The position numbers and the translations under genes are program-made. From an uncultured Dialister sp. (lineage in GTDB: Bacteria; Bacillota; Negativicutes; Veillonellales; Dialisteraceae), in NCBI GenBank assembly GCA_902462205.1, contig CABQAR010000004.1:1-64000 (forward strand): a stretch of DNA of 64,000 nucleotides. The letters run 5' to 3'. Below are positions 16,789 through 24,917 of the stretch, piece after piece. The notes below the pieces were generated by a model that did no database searches, was not told where the DNA came from, and was given only the letters and a program-made list of their open reading frames with translations. Position 1 is the stretch's first letter; each line of letters opens with the position of its first letter.

Positions 16789-16855
16789 AAAAAACAATGT
16801 ATTTTATTCCCGATTTCTTTTATACTATGTACAGTACTTATATAGGAGGCTATTT

Positions 16856-17881
16856 ATGTTATTTTTTACGAATGATTACGGCTGCGGCGCCCATCCGGAC
16901 ATACTGAAGCGCCTTTGTGAAACAAATATGGAACCGCTCTCCGGCTATGGCTCCGATCCTTATACCAAAGTCGCAGCGGAAAAAATCCTGTCTGCCTGTG
17001 AATTAGAGAACGGAGGCGTGTATTTCACTTCCGGCGGCACGCAGACGAATTCCATCCTCATCGCCGCCCTTCTACAGCCATGGGAAGGCGTCATCGCTGC
17101 CGAAACGGGCCATATCAGCGTCCATGAAGCAGGCGCGGTGGAAATGCTCGGCCACAAGGTCCTCACTCTCCCCCAGCACGATGGAAAAATAAATGCAGGA
17201 GATATCCGGAAATATCTGGAACAATTTTATGCGGATGCCAATTATGAGCACATGGTATTCCCCGGCATGGTCTATCTGTCCTGGCCCACGGAATACGGCA
17301 CGCTCTATACGAAAGAGGAATTACAGGATATTTCCGCAGTCTGCCATGACTATAAGATCCCTCTCTTTCTGGACGGCGCGAGACTCATCTACGGCTTGGC
17401 GGCAAGCAGCCTGACGCTTCCTGAAATAGCGAAACTGGCTGATGTATTTTATATCGGCGGAACAAAGGCGGGCACCCTTCTCGGAGAGGCCGTCGTATTC
17501 CCCCATGGCACACCGCCCCATTTCCTCACTTTCGCCAAGCAGCACGGCGCCCTCATGGCAAAAGGACGCATCCTCGGCGTACAGTTCGATACGCTTTTCA
17601 CGGGTCATCTGTATGCGGCGATAGGGAAACACGCCATCGAAATGGCGATGAAGCTGAAACAGGGCCTGAAAGAAAAGAACTACCGGTTCTTCATGGATTC
17701 CCCCACCAACCAGCAGTTCGTCATCCTTTCCAACGAGCAGATCGCCGCCTTGCAGGACAAGGTATGCTTCGAGGTATGGGAACAGATTGACGACAGCCAT
17801 AAAGCGGTGCGCTTCGCCACCAGCTGGGCGACCAAAGAATCAGAAGTGGACGAGCTTCTGTCCATCCTCCCCAAACAATAA
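16856..17881 (+). CDS. Low-specificity L-threonine aldolase / beta-eliminating lyase family
   Basis: A 341-residue PLP enzyme predicted to split threonine or allo-threonine into glycine and acetaldehyde. The start is MLFFTNDYGCGAHPDIL, with TAGGAGG seven bases upstream; the frame before it is noncoding. Motifs: FTSGGTQTNSILI, ETGHISVHEAGAVE, LFLDGARLIYGL (Asp and Arg near PLP) and FYIGGTKAGTLLGEA with the Schiff-base Lys. The C-terminus is complete. Family members are hard to tell from related tyrosine/tryptophan lyases, but length and wording fit threonine aldolase. Confidence 0.85.
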   Translation: MLFFTNDYGCGAHPDILKRLCETNMEPLSGYGSDPYTKVAAEKILSACELENGGVYFTSGGTQTNSILIAALLQPWEGVIAAETGHISVHEAGAVEMLGHKVLTLPQHDGKINAGDIRKYLEQFYADANYEHMVFPGMVYLSWPTEYGTLYTKEELQDISAVCHDYKIPLFLDGARLIYGLAASSLTLPEIAKLADVFYIGGTKAGTLLGEAVVFPHGTPPHFLTFAKQHGALMAKGRILGVQFDTLFTGHLYAAIGKHAIEMAMKLKQGLKEKNYRFFMDSPTNQQFVILSNEQIAALQDKVCFEVWEQIDDSHKAVRFATSWATKESEVDELLSILPKQ

Positions 17882-17894
17882 ACCGCGCAAAAGA

Positions 17895-17918
17895 AAAAGC
17901 CGCTGATGCGGCTTTTTT
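17895..17918. terminator. Terminator between convergent genes
   Basis: AAAAGCCGC, loop TGAT, then GCGGCTTTTTT. It follows the aldolase stop codon by 13 bp. Confidence 0.8.
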
Positions 17919-17985
17919 CATGCTTATGAAGATATTCCATTCCGGCTCCCATCTGTTTTCTGCCCGATATTTCATATGTGGCTTC

Positions 17986-18414
17986 CTACCACACGATGAA
18001 ACAGATTCCCACAAAGGAAACCACGATGCCAAGCGCCTGCTGGCGGGACATTTTTTCCTTGTACAGCACTGCCCCGGTCAGAATGAGGCACAGCGTGATC
18101 AGCGCGTTTGTCACGATGAACGACACATTCATCGTCCACCCTGCCTTGTACATGAAGATCGTCCCTATCTCGATAAACGCGATGGACAGTCCCAAAATGA
18201 GCGCCGCCGGATTGAACGACAATATTTCATGCATTTTCTGTCCCTTTTTTCCTGTCAGCGCATAAATCAGGAAAGAAGCCGCCGAAGCCACGAGATACGT
18301 CATGACAAGGGCCGCCACGGGATGCATGCCGCCGGAGACTTCCTTCGCGCAGACTTGGTATCCCACGCCTGACAGAACCACCAGCCCCACAGGCCACCAA
18401 AAAGAAAAGTTCAT
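17986..18414 (-). CDS. Half-size EamA (DMT) transporter, second of a pair
   Basis: A 142-residue integral membrane protein with five predicted spans, equal to one EamA repeat. It begins MNFSFWWPVGLVVLSGVGYQVCAKEV and shares a pattern with its neighbour: YQVCAK, MTYLVAS, an E-x-GT/S-x-(F)MYKAGW-x-MN-x-x-FI block and a closing GI-x-x-x-W segment. Most EamA proteins have ten spans from two fused repeats; here the repeats are separate genes overlapping by ATGA, so a heterodimer is likely. Substrate unknown; metabolites or small cations are possible. Confidence 0.85.
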   Translation of the reverse strand: MNFSFWWPVGLVVLSGVGYQVCAKEVSGGMHPVAALVMTYLVASAASFLIYALTGKKGQKMHEILSFNPAALILGLSIAFIEIGTIFMYKAGWTMNVSFIVTNALITLCLILTGAVLYKEKMSRQQALGIVVSFVGICFIVW

Positions 18415-18851
18415 GATTTCCCCCTCACAATCAGGTACATTCCTGCGGAAGCTATGAATACCCCTGCCGTCTGCCCCATTGTCAGCACCTCGCCGTAAAA
18501 AAGAAGTCCCAATAAAATCAGGACGACGACGATCATTGCCGTGTAGAGGATGAATCCGACATTCATCGCCCAGCCTGCCTTGTACATCAAGACAGACCCC
18601 ACCTCGAGCCCCGTGACGGATAGTCCGATCCCTACCGCGGCAGTCTGCACATGCATCAGCTCCCCTGCCAGATTTTCACCGCCAAGCAGCAGGAAAAGAA
18701 TGGCGCATACCGCAGCGCTGACCAGATACGTCACGCCAAGCGCCGCCAGCGGGTCTGCATTGGCAGATATTTTTTTCGCACAGACCTGGTAAATGATGTC
18801 CGCTATAACGATGCACCATACAGGCCACCACATCTGAAATAAGCCGTCCAT
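18411..18851 (-). CDS. Half-size EamA (DMT) transporter, first of a pair
   Basis: 146 residues, five spans, start MDGLFQMWWPVWCIVIADIIYQVCAKKI after a GGAGG. Paralogue of the following gene, sharing YQVCAKxxS, VTYLVSA and GSVLMYKAGWAMNVGFI. Coupled by a 4-bp overlap. Preceded by a ~130-nt structured leader ending in a T-run (18863-18947), suggesting control by a small molecule that the pair exports. It is not a classical SMR protein, which would be ~105 residues with four spans. Confidence 0.85.
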   Translation of the reverse strand: MDGLFQMWWPVWCIVIADIIYQVCAKKISANADPLAALGVTYLVSAAVCAILFLLLGGENLAGELMHVQTAAVGIGLSVTGLEVGSVLMYKAGWAMNVGFILYTAMIVVVLILLGLLFYGEVLTMGQTAGVFIASAGMYLIVRGKS

Positions 18852-18862
18852 GATCCTCCTTC

Positions 18863-19033
18863 AAAAAAAGCGTCCTGAAACATCCTCCCGGCCTTTTCCG
18901 CTGATAAAACAACAGAATCGCCGTACCTACGGGATATTTCAAAACGCTTCCATAAGATTCCTACCCGGTGGCAGGAACAAAAAATTCTTTCCAATTGTGA
19001 AATAAAAGTAACATACTGACCGGTGATTGTCAA
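18863..19033 (-). promoter_or_regulatory. Structured leader with terminator upstream of the EamA pair
   Basis: On the minus strand: TTGACA (19028-19033) with a weak -10, then a leader. 18932-18947 and 18870-18885 form a 16-bp stem (three G-U) closing onto seven T residues. Inside lie a CCGT/ACGG hairpin and an AAAAGGCCGGGAGGAT segment; GAATC upstream of the stem can pair with GATTC inside it, competing with the long stem. This looks like a riboswitch or other attenuator. The AAAAGGCCGGGAG wording recalls ykkC-class RNAs, but I could not align the rest to any class. Confidence 0.55.
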
Positions 19034-19045
19034 GAAACAGCCGGC

Positions 19046-19528
19046 TCAGCCATCCTCTTTTTGCCAGTCCTTGCACACATCGACCCAGCCCCTCGATTTC
19101 GAACAGGCCTCCAGCTCCGGAATGGACAGCCTGACCGCGCTGTGGTCCGTCCCTGCTGCCGGATATACGATATCAAAACGCCGGAGAGATACATCCAGGT
19201 ACACCGGCACATTTTCAGGCAAACAGAACGGACAGACACCGCCCGGACGATGGCCGATATACCTTTCGCAATCCGCCCCGGGAATCATCTTCGCCTTCTT
19301 ATGAAAATGCATTTTATACTTGTGGTTGTCTATCCGTGCGTCCCCGGCCACCACGATGATGAGCGGCTCCTCCTCCAGCAGGAACGACATCGTTTTCGCG
19401 ATCCGTGCTTCTTCCGTGCCGAGCGCCTGCGCAGCGAGAGCCACCGTAGCGCTGGACTCCTTTAAATCCAGACAGCGCTCCTCCATTCCCAAGGTTTTAA
19501 AATACGCCTGTACCTTTTCAAAAGACAT
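19046..19528 (-). CDS. YbaK/EbsC-family aminoacyl-tRNA deacylase-like protein
   Basis: A 160-residue YbaK-domain protein; relatives hydrolyse mischarged tRNA such as Cys-tRNA(Pro). Start at MSFEKVQAYF, seven bases after a G-run; an ATG two codons earlier sits too close. Visible pattern: ATVALAAQALGTEEARIAKTMSF, then LIIVVAGDARIDNHKYK (the family Lys region lies at IAKT) and GHRPGGVCPFCLP, the conserved GxxxGGVxP loop. C-terminus complete. It stands alone on the minus strand, divergent from the RidA gene. Confidence 0.85.
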   Translation of the reverse strand: MSFEKVQAYFKTLGMEERCLDLKESSATVALAAQALGTEEARIAKTMSFLLEEEPLIIVVAGDARIDNHKYKMHFHKKAKMIPGADCERYIGHRPGGVCPFCLPENVPVYLDVSLRRFDIVYPAAGTDHSAVRLSIPELEACSKSRGWVDVCKDWQKEDG

Positions 19529-19671
19529 CTTCATTCCCCCCCTGCCATGTGATTCCAAATATACCACGAAACAGGCAGGAATGACAAATAATTTGCAAAT
19601 ATCACCTGTTTATTCACCCCTGTTTGCTGTATAGTATAGGTATGCGTATATTCAACAGAGGAGGAACATCC

Positions 19672-20043
19672 ATGAAAACCATCCATACCAAGCACGCTCC
19701 TGCCGCCATCGGCCCTTACTCGCAGGCGAAACAGGCAGGCGGATTCCTGTTCCTGTCCGGGCAGATCGGCATCGTTCCGGAAGAAGGGAAAATCATCGCT
19801 TCCGACGTGGCAGGACAGGCGGAGCAGATTTGCAGGAATATCGAAGCCATTCTTGAAAAAGCAGGCTCATCCATGGACAATGTAGTCAAGACCACCTGCT
19901 TCCTTGCGGACATCAAAGACTTTGCCGCCTTTAACGAAGTCTATGCAGGACATTTCACAAGCAAGCCCGCCAGAAGCTGCATCGCGGTGAAAGACCTTCC
20001 AGCCGGCGCCCTCTGTGAAATAGAAGTCATCGCGGTCAAATAA
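19672..20043 (+). CDS. RidA-family reactive intermediate deaminase
   Basis: A 123-residue trimeric enzyme that hydrolyses enamine/imine intermediates released by PLP enzymes such as threonine dehydratase. Start MKTIHTKHAPAAIGPYSQAK with GAGGAGG just upstream. The family motifs are complete: GPYSQA, LSGQIG, then CFLADIKDFAAFNEVYAGHF and PARSCIAVKDLP (substrate-binding Arg), with GALCEIEVIA at the end. It is 10 bp upstream of a nitroreductase gene and likely co-transcribed. Several PLP enzymes in this window could supply its substrates. Confidence 0.93.
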   Translation: MKTIHTKHAPAAIGPYSQAKQAGGFLFLSGQIGIVPEEGKIIASDVAGQAEQICRNIEAILEKAGSSMDNVVKTTCFLADIKDFAAFNEVYAGHFTSKPARSCIAVKDLPAGALCEIEVIAVK

Positions 20044-20053
20044 GGAGGTTCCC

Positions 20054-20629
20054 ATGAATTTCTCACAACTCTGCACAGGCTGCCGCACCTACCGCCGTTT
20101 CAAGCAGGAACGGATTCCTGATGAAATACTCTATGAACTGCTGCAAAACGCGCGCATCGCAAACAGCGCGATGAATGCGCAGGTCCTTCGCTATGTCCTG
20201 ATCAAAGACGAAGAAGCGGTCAAAAAAATACAGCCCTTCTTCCATTTCGCAGGCATGCTCCCCAAAGAACTCGGACAGCCGAAGGAAGGCGAACAGCCCA
20301 CGGCCTTCATCATCCTCTACCAGGAAAATCCGACCAACCCATGGGCGGATATCGACACCGGCATCGCCGCCCGCACCATCACTCTTGACGCGTATACCCA
20401 CGGCATCGGCTCCTGCATCATGGGCCATGTGGAATATGCGAAAATCAGGAAGCTGCTGGACATCCCCGAAATATGGATTCCGAAGCTCGCCATCGCACTT
20501 GGATATCCTGACCACAGGAGCACCATCGTCGAAATGCCGAAAACAGGCGATGTCAGATACTACCTCGACGACAATAAACAATACTACGTCCCCAAAAGAA
20601 GCCTGACAGATATCTGTATCATTAAATAA
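20054..20629 (+). CDS. Nitroreductase-family flavoprotein
   Basis: A 191-residue FMN oxidoreductase. N-terminal CRTYRRFKQERIPDEILYELLQNARIANSAMNAQ contains the R-(S/T)-x-R-x-F start and the NxQ flavin contact; central IDTGIAARTITLDAYTHGIGSCIMG and C-terminal IALGYPDHRS complete the family pattern. Distinct from the shorter family member at 4491. AAGGAGG precedes the ATG by a few bases. Substrate unknown. Probably shares a transcript with ridA-like upstream gene; a terminator follows. Confidence 0.85.
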   Translation: MNFSQLCTGCRTYRRFKQERIPDEILYELLQNARIANSAMNAQVLRYVLIKDEEAVKKIQPFFHFAGMLPKELGQPKEGEQPTAFIILYQENPTNPWADIDTGIAARTITLDAYTHGIGSCIMGHVEYAKIRKLLDIPEIWIPKLAIALGYPDHRSTIVEMPKTGDVRYYLDDNKQYYVPKRSLTDICIIK

Positions 20630-20633
20630 CGAA

Positions 20634-20678
20634 AAAAAGGAAACCGGAAAAGCAAATTCCCTTTGGTTTCCTTTTTTT
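20634..20678 (+). terminator. Intrinsic terminator after the nitroreductase
   Basis: AAAAAAGGAAACC and GGTTTCCTTTTTTT flank a ~20-nt loop, directly after the stop codon. The interval 20679-20841 holds nothing else I recognise apart from an A/T-rich hairpin near 20805-20832. Confidence 0.7.
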
Positions 20679-20841
20679 AGATCCATAAATCAATTTATGC
20701 CCTGTAAACCACCACGATTGTATGGTAAAAAATACGGCACATGATTTCAATTTATCCTTTTCCGATGGATAAACCCACCGAAGAATATCCTGCCAAGCAA
20801 AAAATCCGACACACCACCGTGCCGGATTTTTCTTTTCCTTC

Positions 20842-21186
20842 TTATAAAAGCTCTGCTTTCCTGTCAAGGATTTCTTTCCCCGGCGCACAGGCAGGACAAT
20901 CGCACCACACGCCTCCGTTCGCCTTGACCTCCTCCGCATGCTTAGCGATGGAAGCAGCCGTTTCCGCACCGAAATATTTCACGCCATCGGCAGAATGGAA
21001 AAAATCAATGACATTCTCGATCGGCTGTACATCCTCCTCCAATTCGGCCACCAACTTCCTGCCGGCTTCCTTCTCGCGATCCGTCCCGACCGCCTCCAGC
21101 CATTCCTGCCCGATCGCCTTCAAGCCTTCATAACAGCTCGGCGCAGCAATCATTTCCTTCACCTTTTCAATCAACGATTCATCCAT
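20842..21186 (-). CDS. Small uncharacterised protein with C-terminal CDCPAC motif
   Basis: A 114-residue, mostly helical, acidic protein starting MDESLIEKVKEMIAAPSCYEGLK; GGAGG lies eight bases before this ATG. The C-terminus reads ANGGVWCDCPACAPGKEIL, a CxCxxC cluster that could bind metal. I recall similar gut-Firmicute proteins being labelled as Hsp90-like, but nothing here resembles Hsp90. Function unknown. It is 35 bp downstream of the MarR regulator and likely in the same transcript. Confidence 0.75.
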   Translation of the reverse strand: MDESLIEKVKEMIAAPSCYEGLKAIGQEWLEAVGTDREKEAGRKLVAELEEDVQPIENVIDFFHSADGVKYFGAETAASIAKHAEEVKANGGVWCDCPACAPGKEILDRKAELL

Positions 21187-21221
21187 AATCAAATCCTCCT
21201 TTTAAACAACACTTTCACAAA

Positions 21222-21653
21222 TCAAATATGCTTCTCCAGATTAGAACACATTTTTTCCAACAGCACTTCAAGTTTTCCGATTTCCTCTTCATTGAAACCG
21301 TCAAACGCGATTCCATTCATGGCAACGGAAACCATGTCAGCCTGCTTCTGGAGACTTCTTGCCTTCTCTGTCAGTACGATTAAAGTTTTTCTCTTGTCCC
21401 CCCTGTCATAAACACGATCAATCAGGCCGATATCCTGCATATGTGCCAGCATCCCGGTCAGAGTCGTCTTGGCCAGTCCTGTCTTTTCAGAAACATCACG
21501 GATCGGCACGCCGTCTTTCTGCCAGAGCACATAAAGGATCCTTCCCTGTGGCCCATTAAATTCATTAATTCCATTCCTGCTGAGGACACGAGTCATGACG
21601 CGGTCATTCAACTGCTTGATTCGGGAAACAAGAAATCCTACTTTATTCTCCAT
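21222..21653 (-). CDS. MarR-family transcriptional regulator
   Basis: A 143-residue winged-helix regulator. Start MENKVGFLVSRIKQLNDRV, close behind GGAGG. The DNA-binding region includes GPQGRILYVLWQKDGVPIRDVSEKTGLAKTTLTGMLAHMQDIGLIDR, and the wing carries YDRGDKRKTLIVLTEKA, matching MarR. A 20-bp near-perfect palindrome lies 20-40 bp upstream of the start, so autoregulation is likely. Its target may be the small CDCPAC protein downstream. Ligand unknown. Confidence 0.88.
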   Translation of the reverse strand: MENKVGFLVSRIKQLNDRVMTRVLSRNGINEFNGPQGRILYVLWQKDGVPIRDVSEKTGLAKTTLTGMLAHMQDIGLIDRVYDRGDKRKTLIVLTEKARSLQKQADMVSVAMNGIAFDGFNEEEIGKLEVLLEKMCSNLEKHI

Positions 21654-21672
21654 AATACCTCCTGTTTTTATT

Positions 21673-21692
21673 ATAGTCCTATATAGTACTAT
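21673..21692. promoter_or_regulatory. Candidate MarR operator
   Basis: A 20-bp inverted repeat with ATAGT/ACTAT arms and a CTATATAG centre, one mismatched pair, placed 20 bp upstream of the marR start codon. Position and symmetry suit an autoregulatory site. Confidence 0.5.
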
Positions 21693-21789
21693 TTGCAAAT
21701 GGAAATATACCCTTATTTCTAATTTGCATCATGTCAACAGAAATGATACATGAATTCAGAATAAACCGCCATATGCCCAAGAGAAATAC

Positions 21790-21814
21790 AAAAAGACCCC
21801 TTTCGGAGTCTTTT
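21790..21814 (-). terminator. Terminator after rplL
   Basis: Minus-strand AAAAGACTCC, loop GAAA, GGGGTCTTTTTG. It ends the ribosomal transcript 29 bp past the rplL stop, so no rpoB follows. Confidence 0.8.
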
Positions 21815-21842
21815 CATATTGGAATATTTTACGTTATGTAAA

Positions 21843-22217
21843 TTATTTCAGTTCTACGGTTGCGCCAGCTTCTTCGAGCTTCTTCTTCATTTCTTCAGCT
21901 TCAGCCTTAGCTACGCCGGTCTTAACTTCCTTCGGTGCGCCGTCAACGAGGGCTTTAGCGTCTTTCAGGCCAAGGCCGGTGATTTCACGAACGGCTTTGA
22001 TAACCTGGATCTTCTGAGCGCCAGCTTCTTTCAGGACTACGTCGAATTCAGACTTTTCTTCTTCAGCTGCAGCTGCTGCGCCTGCTGCCGGTGCTGCTGC
22101 TACTGCTACCGGTGCTGCTGCGGATACACCGAATTTTTCTTCGATTGCTTTTACGAGTTCGCTCAGTTCGAGAACGGACATTTCGCTAATGGCGTTAAGG
22201 ATTTCTTCATTTGTCAT
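21843..22217 (-). CDS. rplL: 50S ribosomal protein L7/L12
   Basis: 124 residues, the usual length. N-terminal dimerisation helix MTNEEILNAISEMSVLELSELVKAIEEKFGV, Ala-rich hinge, and C-terminal factor-binding domain EFDVVLKEAGAQKIQVIKAVREITGLGLKDAK. Present in multiple copies on the ribosomal stalk where it recruits translation GTPases. It follows rplJ by 38 bp and is normally co-regulated through the L10 leader. In most bacteria rpoB-rpoC come next; here a terminator and marR do. Confidence 0.98.
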   Translation of the reverse strand: MTNEEILNAISEMSVLELSELVKAIEEKFGVSAAAPVAVAAAPAAGAAAAAEEEKSEFDVVLKEAGAQKIQVIKAVREITGLGLKDAKALVDGAPKEVKTGVAKAEAEEMKKKLEEAGATVELK

Positions 22218-22255
22218 TTTAGGTTTCCTCCAATGGAATAATTTTTTATGCGCTC

Positions 22256-22804
22256 TTAGGCGCTTTCTTTCTGTTTACGCACTGCTTCAAGCGCATATGC
22301 GAGATTCTGGATGTTGCCGCTGAGGGCACGTGCCAGACCGGTGATCGGAGCCAACAGGGTTGCTGCCACCATGCCAAGGAGTTGTTCCTTGGATGGGAGA
22401 TCTGCCAGTGCCTGTACGGCTTTCGCATCGATGACTTTTCCGTCAAGGACGCCTGCTTTGATGACGATCGCTTCACTCTTTGTTTCTTTCAGGAATTCTT
22501 TCAGTGCTGCTGCCGGTGCGACCGGATCGTCTTTGCTGGTAGCAAGGCCGCTTGGTCCCTGAAGAAGGTCGTCAAGACCGTGAATGCCGATATCGTTCGC
22601 TGCGATGCGGGTCAATGTGTTCTTAATGACCTTGTACTGTACTCCGTGCTTCAGGAATGTGCGGCGGAGCTGCATGGCAGTCTGTACGTCGAGTTTGTTG
22701 TAGGAAACGAGGACTACGCCCTGGGAGGCGAGTTTTTCCTTCATTTCGTCAACGACTGCGACTTTTTCCGGACGAATAACGACTTCGTATTTTTCTTCGC
22801 TCAT
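22256..22804 (-). CDS. rplJ: 50S ribosomal protein L10
   Basis: 182 residues, somewhat longer than E. coli L10 owing to its C-terminal tail. Recognised by EVVIRPEKVAVVDEMKEKL, LDVQTAMQLRRTFLKHGVQYKVIKNTL and GPSGLATSKDDPVAPAAALKEF. It anchors L7/L12 dimers to 23S rRNA. GGAGG precedes the ATG. The 180-nt leader upstream contains the L10 autoregulatory RNA. Confidence 0.97.
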   Translation of the reverse strand: MSEEKYEVVIRPEKVAVVDEMKEKLASQGVVLVSYNKLDVQTAMQLRRTFLKHGVQYKVIKNTLTRIAANDIGIHGLDDLLQGPSGLATSKDDPVAPAAALKEFLKETKSEAIVIKAGVLDGKVIDAKAVQALADLPSKEQLLGMVAATLLAPITGLARALSGNIQNLAYALEAVRKQKESA

Positions 22805-22809
22805 AGTAC

Positions 22810-22990
22810 ACCTCCTCTGCTTATAAGATGGTCAGGAATGCGATGCGCAATTCCTTTTATATTTATCACGTTAGCTAAAACGACCCCGCTTTCGTTTCGC
22901 GAGGTCGTGTACTGTCTGCCAGTACTCAGCCTCGGGAGGCGGGCTTGCGCCCATTATAGATACCGCCGGTCTTCAGCTAAGTGTAAATAA
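22810..22990 (-). ncRNA. L10 ribosomal protein leader RNA
   Basis: The rplA-rplJ interval (minus strand) contains GCTGAAGACCGGCGGTAT near its 5' end and a strong hairpin ACGACCTCGC/GCGGGGTCGT followed by TTTT (around 22882-22910). Position upstream of rplJ and these elements fit the L10 leader, which L10-L12 binds to limit its own synthesis, in Firmicutes often by attenuation. Confidence 0.75.
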
Positions 22991-22995
22991 TAATG

Positions 22996-23703
22996 TTATT
23001 CAGCTTTCGGTGCTGCAACGGTGGAAATATCCAGACGGATTCCCGGGCCCATGGTAGAGGAGAGCGTGAGGCTCTTCATATACTGGCCTTTTACGGTTGC
23101 GGGACGAGCTTTCAGAATGGTGTTGTAAATGGTAACGAGGTTTTCTTTCAGCTTGTCTGCATCAAAGGATGCTTTGCCGATGATAACCTGCACGTTGCCT
23201 GCTTTATCTGTACGGTACTGTACCTTGCCGGCCTTGATTTCAGCGACTGCCTTGGTGACATCCAGGGTTACGGTGCCAACCTTCGGGTTCGGCATGAGGC
23301 CTTTCGGTCCGAGTACGCGGCCAAGACGGCCGACTACAGCCATCATGTCCGGGGTTGCAACTACTACGTCGAAATCCATCCAGCCCTGCAGGATCTTGTC
23401 TGCGAGTTCTTTGCCGCCTACATAGTCAGCGCCTGCTGCTTTTGCTTCGTCTTCTTTGTGGTCTTTTGCAAATACAAGGACTTTCTTGGATTTGCCTGTA
23501 CCGTTAGGAAGAACGGCTGCGCCACGGAGCTGCTGTTCAGCGTATTTCGGATTGACGTTCAGGTTGAATGCGAGTTCGATGGTTTCATCGAACTTTGCAG
23601 TTGCGGTTTCTTTAACGAGCTTGACAGCTTCGTCGACATCATAGAGCTTATGGCTGTCAACGATGGCTGCAGCTGCTTTTTGTTTCTTTGTCAGTTTTGC
23701 CAT
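22996..23703 (-). CDS. rplA: 50S ribosomal protein L1
   Basis: 235 residues from MAKLTKKQKAAAAIVDSHKLYD, start set by GGAGG five bases upstream. Landmarks: AFNLNVNPKYAEQQLRGAAVLPNGTGK, the DVVVATPDMMAVVGRLGRVLGPKGLMPNPKVGTVT core, and a C-terminal TVKGQYMKSLTLSSTMGPGIRLD. Lines the tRNA exit (E) site. Directly downstream of rplK as in nearly all bacteria. Confidence 0.98.
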   Translation of the reverse strand: MAKLTKKQKAAAAIVDSHKLYDVDEAVKLVKETATAKFDETIELAFNLNVNPKYAEQQLRGAAVLPNGTGKSKKVLVFAKDHKEDEAKAAGADYVGGKELADKILQGWMDFDVVVATPDMMAVVGRLGRVLGPKGLMPNPKVGTVTLDVTKAVAEIKAGKVQYRTDKAGNVQVIIGKASFDADKLKENLVTIYNTILKARPATVKGQYMKSLTLSSTMGPGIRLDISTVAAPKAE

Positions 23704-23754
23704 TGTTTCCTCCTTCGTGGTCATCGGATATATCTATCCTGCCACTGACAGTCA

Positions 23755-24180
23755 TCAGTCTACTACTTCGATGCCCATGGAACGGGCTGTGCCTTCCACG
23801 AGGCGCATTGCTGCTTCTACATCGTTTGCGTTCAGGTCAGGCATCTTTGTTTCAGCGATTTCCTTAACCTGTGCCTTGGTGACCTTGCCTACTTTCTTCT
23901 TGTTCGGTTCACCGGAAGCTGTTTCAATGCCTGCAGCTTTCTTCAGAAGAACTGCTGCCGGCGGAGTCTTACAAATGAATGTAAAGCTTCTGTCTTCAAA
24001 AACGGTAATTTCTACAGGGATAATGAGTCCTGCCTGTTTAGCAGTACGGTCATTGAAATCCTTGACGAAAGCCATGATGTTGACGCCTGCCTGGCCGAGG
24101 GCCGGGCCTACTGGCGGTGCAGGAGTGGCTTTGCCTGCAGGAACCTGCAGTTTTACTACCTTGGAAATTTTCTTTGCCAT
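23755..24180 (-). CDS. rplK: 50S ribosomal protein L11
   Basis: 141 residues, the standard length, beginning MAKKISKVVKLQVPAGKATPAPPVGPALGQ. The proline-rich N-terminal hinge and the C-terminal rRNA-binding domain (KKAAGIETASGEPNKKKVGKVT) are intact. Part of the GTPase-associated centre. GGAGG upstream supports this start over the longer frame. Confidence 0.98.
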   Translation of the reverse strand: MAKKISKVVKLQVPAGKATPAPPVGPALGQAGVNIMAFVKDFNDRTAKQAGLIIPVEITVFEDRSFTFICKTPPAAVLLKKAAGIETASGEPNKKKVGKVTKAQVKEIAETKMPDLNANDVEAAMRLVEGTARSMGIEVVD

Positions 24181-24286
24181 GTTGTTACACCTCCTTTTCC
24201 TGTGATGGAATGTGGTTTTCGGGCTGTAACGGGCCCTCCCACTTATGTGAGACAAGCCAAGTTCAAGACAGTCTCACAAGAGTTAT

Positions 24287-24904
24287 TTAATGAAGCAGTT
24301 CAAAAAAGCCTGCTTCCAACTCTATCGTTGTTGTCGTACCGAAGTTGCTGATATCGGCCTTTACCTTGCTCTTATCATCGGATACTTCCAGCACGGTTGC
24401 GCTACGATCGGCAAACGGCCCCTGGGTGATCTTGATGGTATCTCCCACCTTGGCCTCTGTCTTGACAGCGACTTTTTTCTGTCCGCCTTCGATGATGCGT
24501 TTCGCTTCTTCATCAGAAAGCGGGATCGGTTTCGTCGTCGTTCCGACAAATCCGGTCACACCCGGTGTATTTCTTACGACGTACCAGCTTCTGTCATTGA
24601 CTTCCATCTGGATAAGAAGGTAGCCGGGGAATACTTTCCTCGAAACCACTTTCTTTGCGCCGTCCTTGACTTCTTCCTCATCATGCATGGGCAGAAGTAT
24701 CTGGATAATGGTATCATCCATTCCCATCGAGTGCACTTTACGGGTAAGCGTATCCTTGACTTTATTTTCATAGCCGGAATACGTATGGATGACATACCAG
24801 CGGATATCCTTATCGGATCCTTCCCGCGGCTTGCCGATTTCAATCGGTGCATTGACTGCGGCTTTTTCTGCAGATTTGTTTTTCTTGGCTTCGCTATCCG
24901 GCAT
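24287..24904 (-). CDS. nusG: Transcription termination/antitermination factor NusG
   Basis: 205 residues. A charged N-terminal extension of ~33 residues precedes the NGN domain (IRWYVIHTYSGYENKVKDTL, FPGYLLIQMEVNDRSWYVVRNTPGVTGFVG) and the C-terminal KOW domain (VGDTIKITQGPFADRSATVLEV). It binds RNA polymerase and couples transcription to translation or Rho. The N-terminal extension is longer than in E. coli. Located between secE and rplK as usual. Confidence 0.97.
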   Translation of the reverse strand: MPDSEAKKNKSAEKAAVNAPIEIGKPREGSDKDIRWYVIHTYSGYENKVKDTLTRKVHSMGMDDTIIQILLPMHDEEEVKDGAKKVVSRKVFPGYLLIQMEVNDRSWYVVRNTPGVTGFVGTTTKPIPLSDEEAKRIIEGGQKKVAVKTEAKVGDTIKITQGPFADRSATVLEVSDDKSKVKADISNFGTTTTIELEAGFFELLH

Positions 24905-24917
24905 ATGCTCTCTCCTT

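Noticed and set aside
17986..18851. SMR multidrug pair such as EbrAB
   Set aside because: Both proteins are ~145 residues with five spans and EamA-like sequence, not ~105 residues with four spans.
18863..19000. Guanidine-I (ykkC) riboswitch
   Set aside because: Only the AAAAGGCCGGGAG part resembles it; I could not place the other conserved segments, so it is left unassigned.
20842..21186. Hsp90-type chaperone
   Set aside because: 114 residues, no GHKL ATPase motifs; any such label is likely to be a propagated error.
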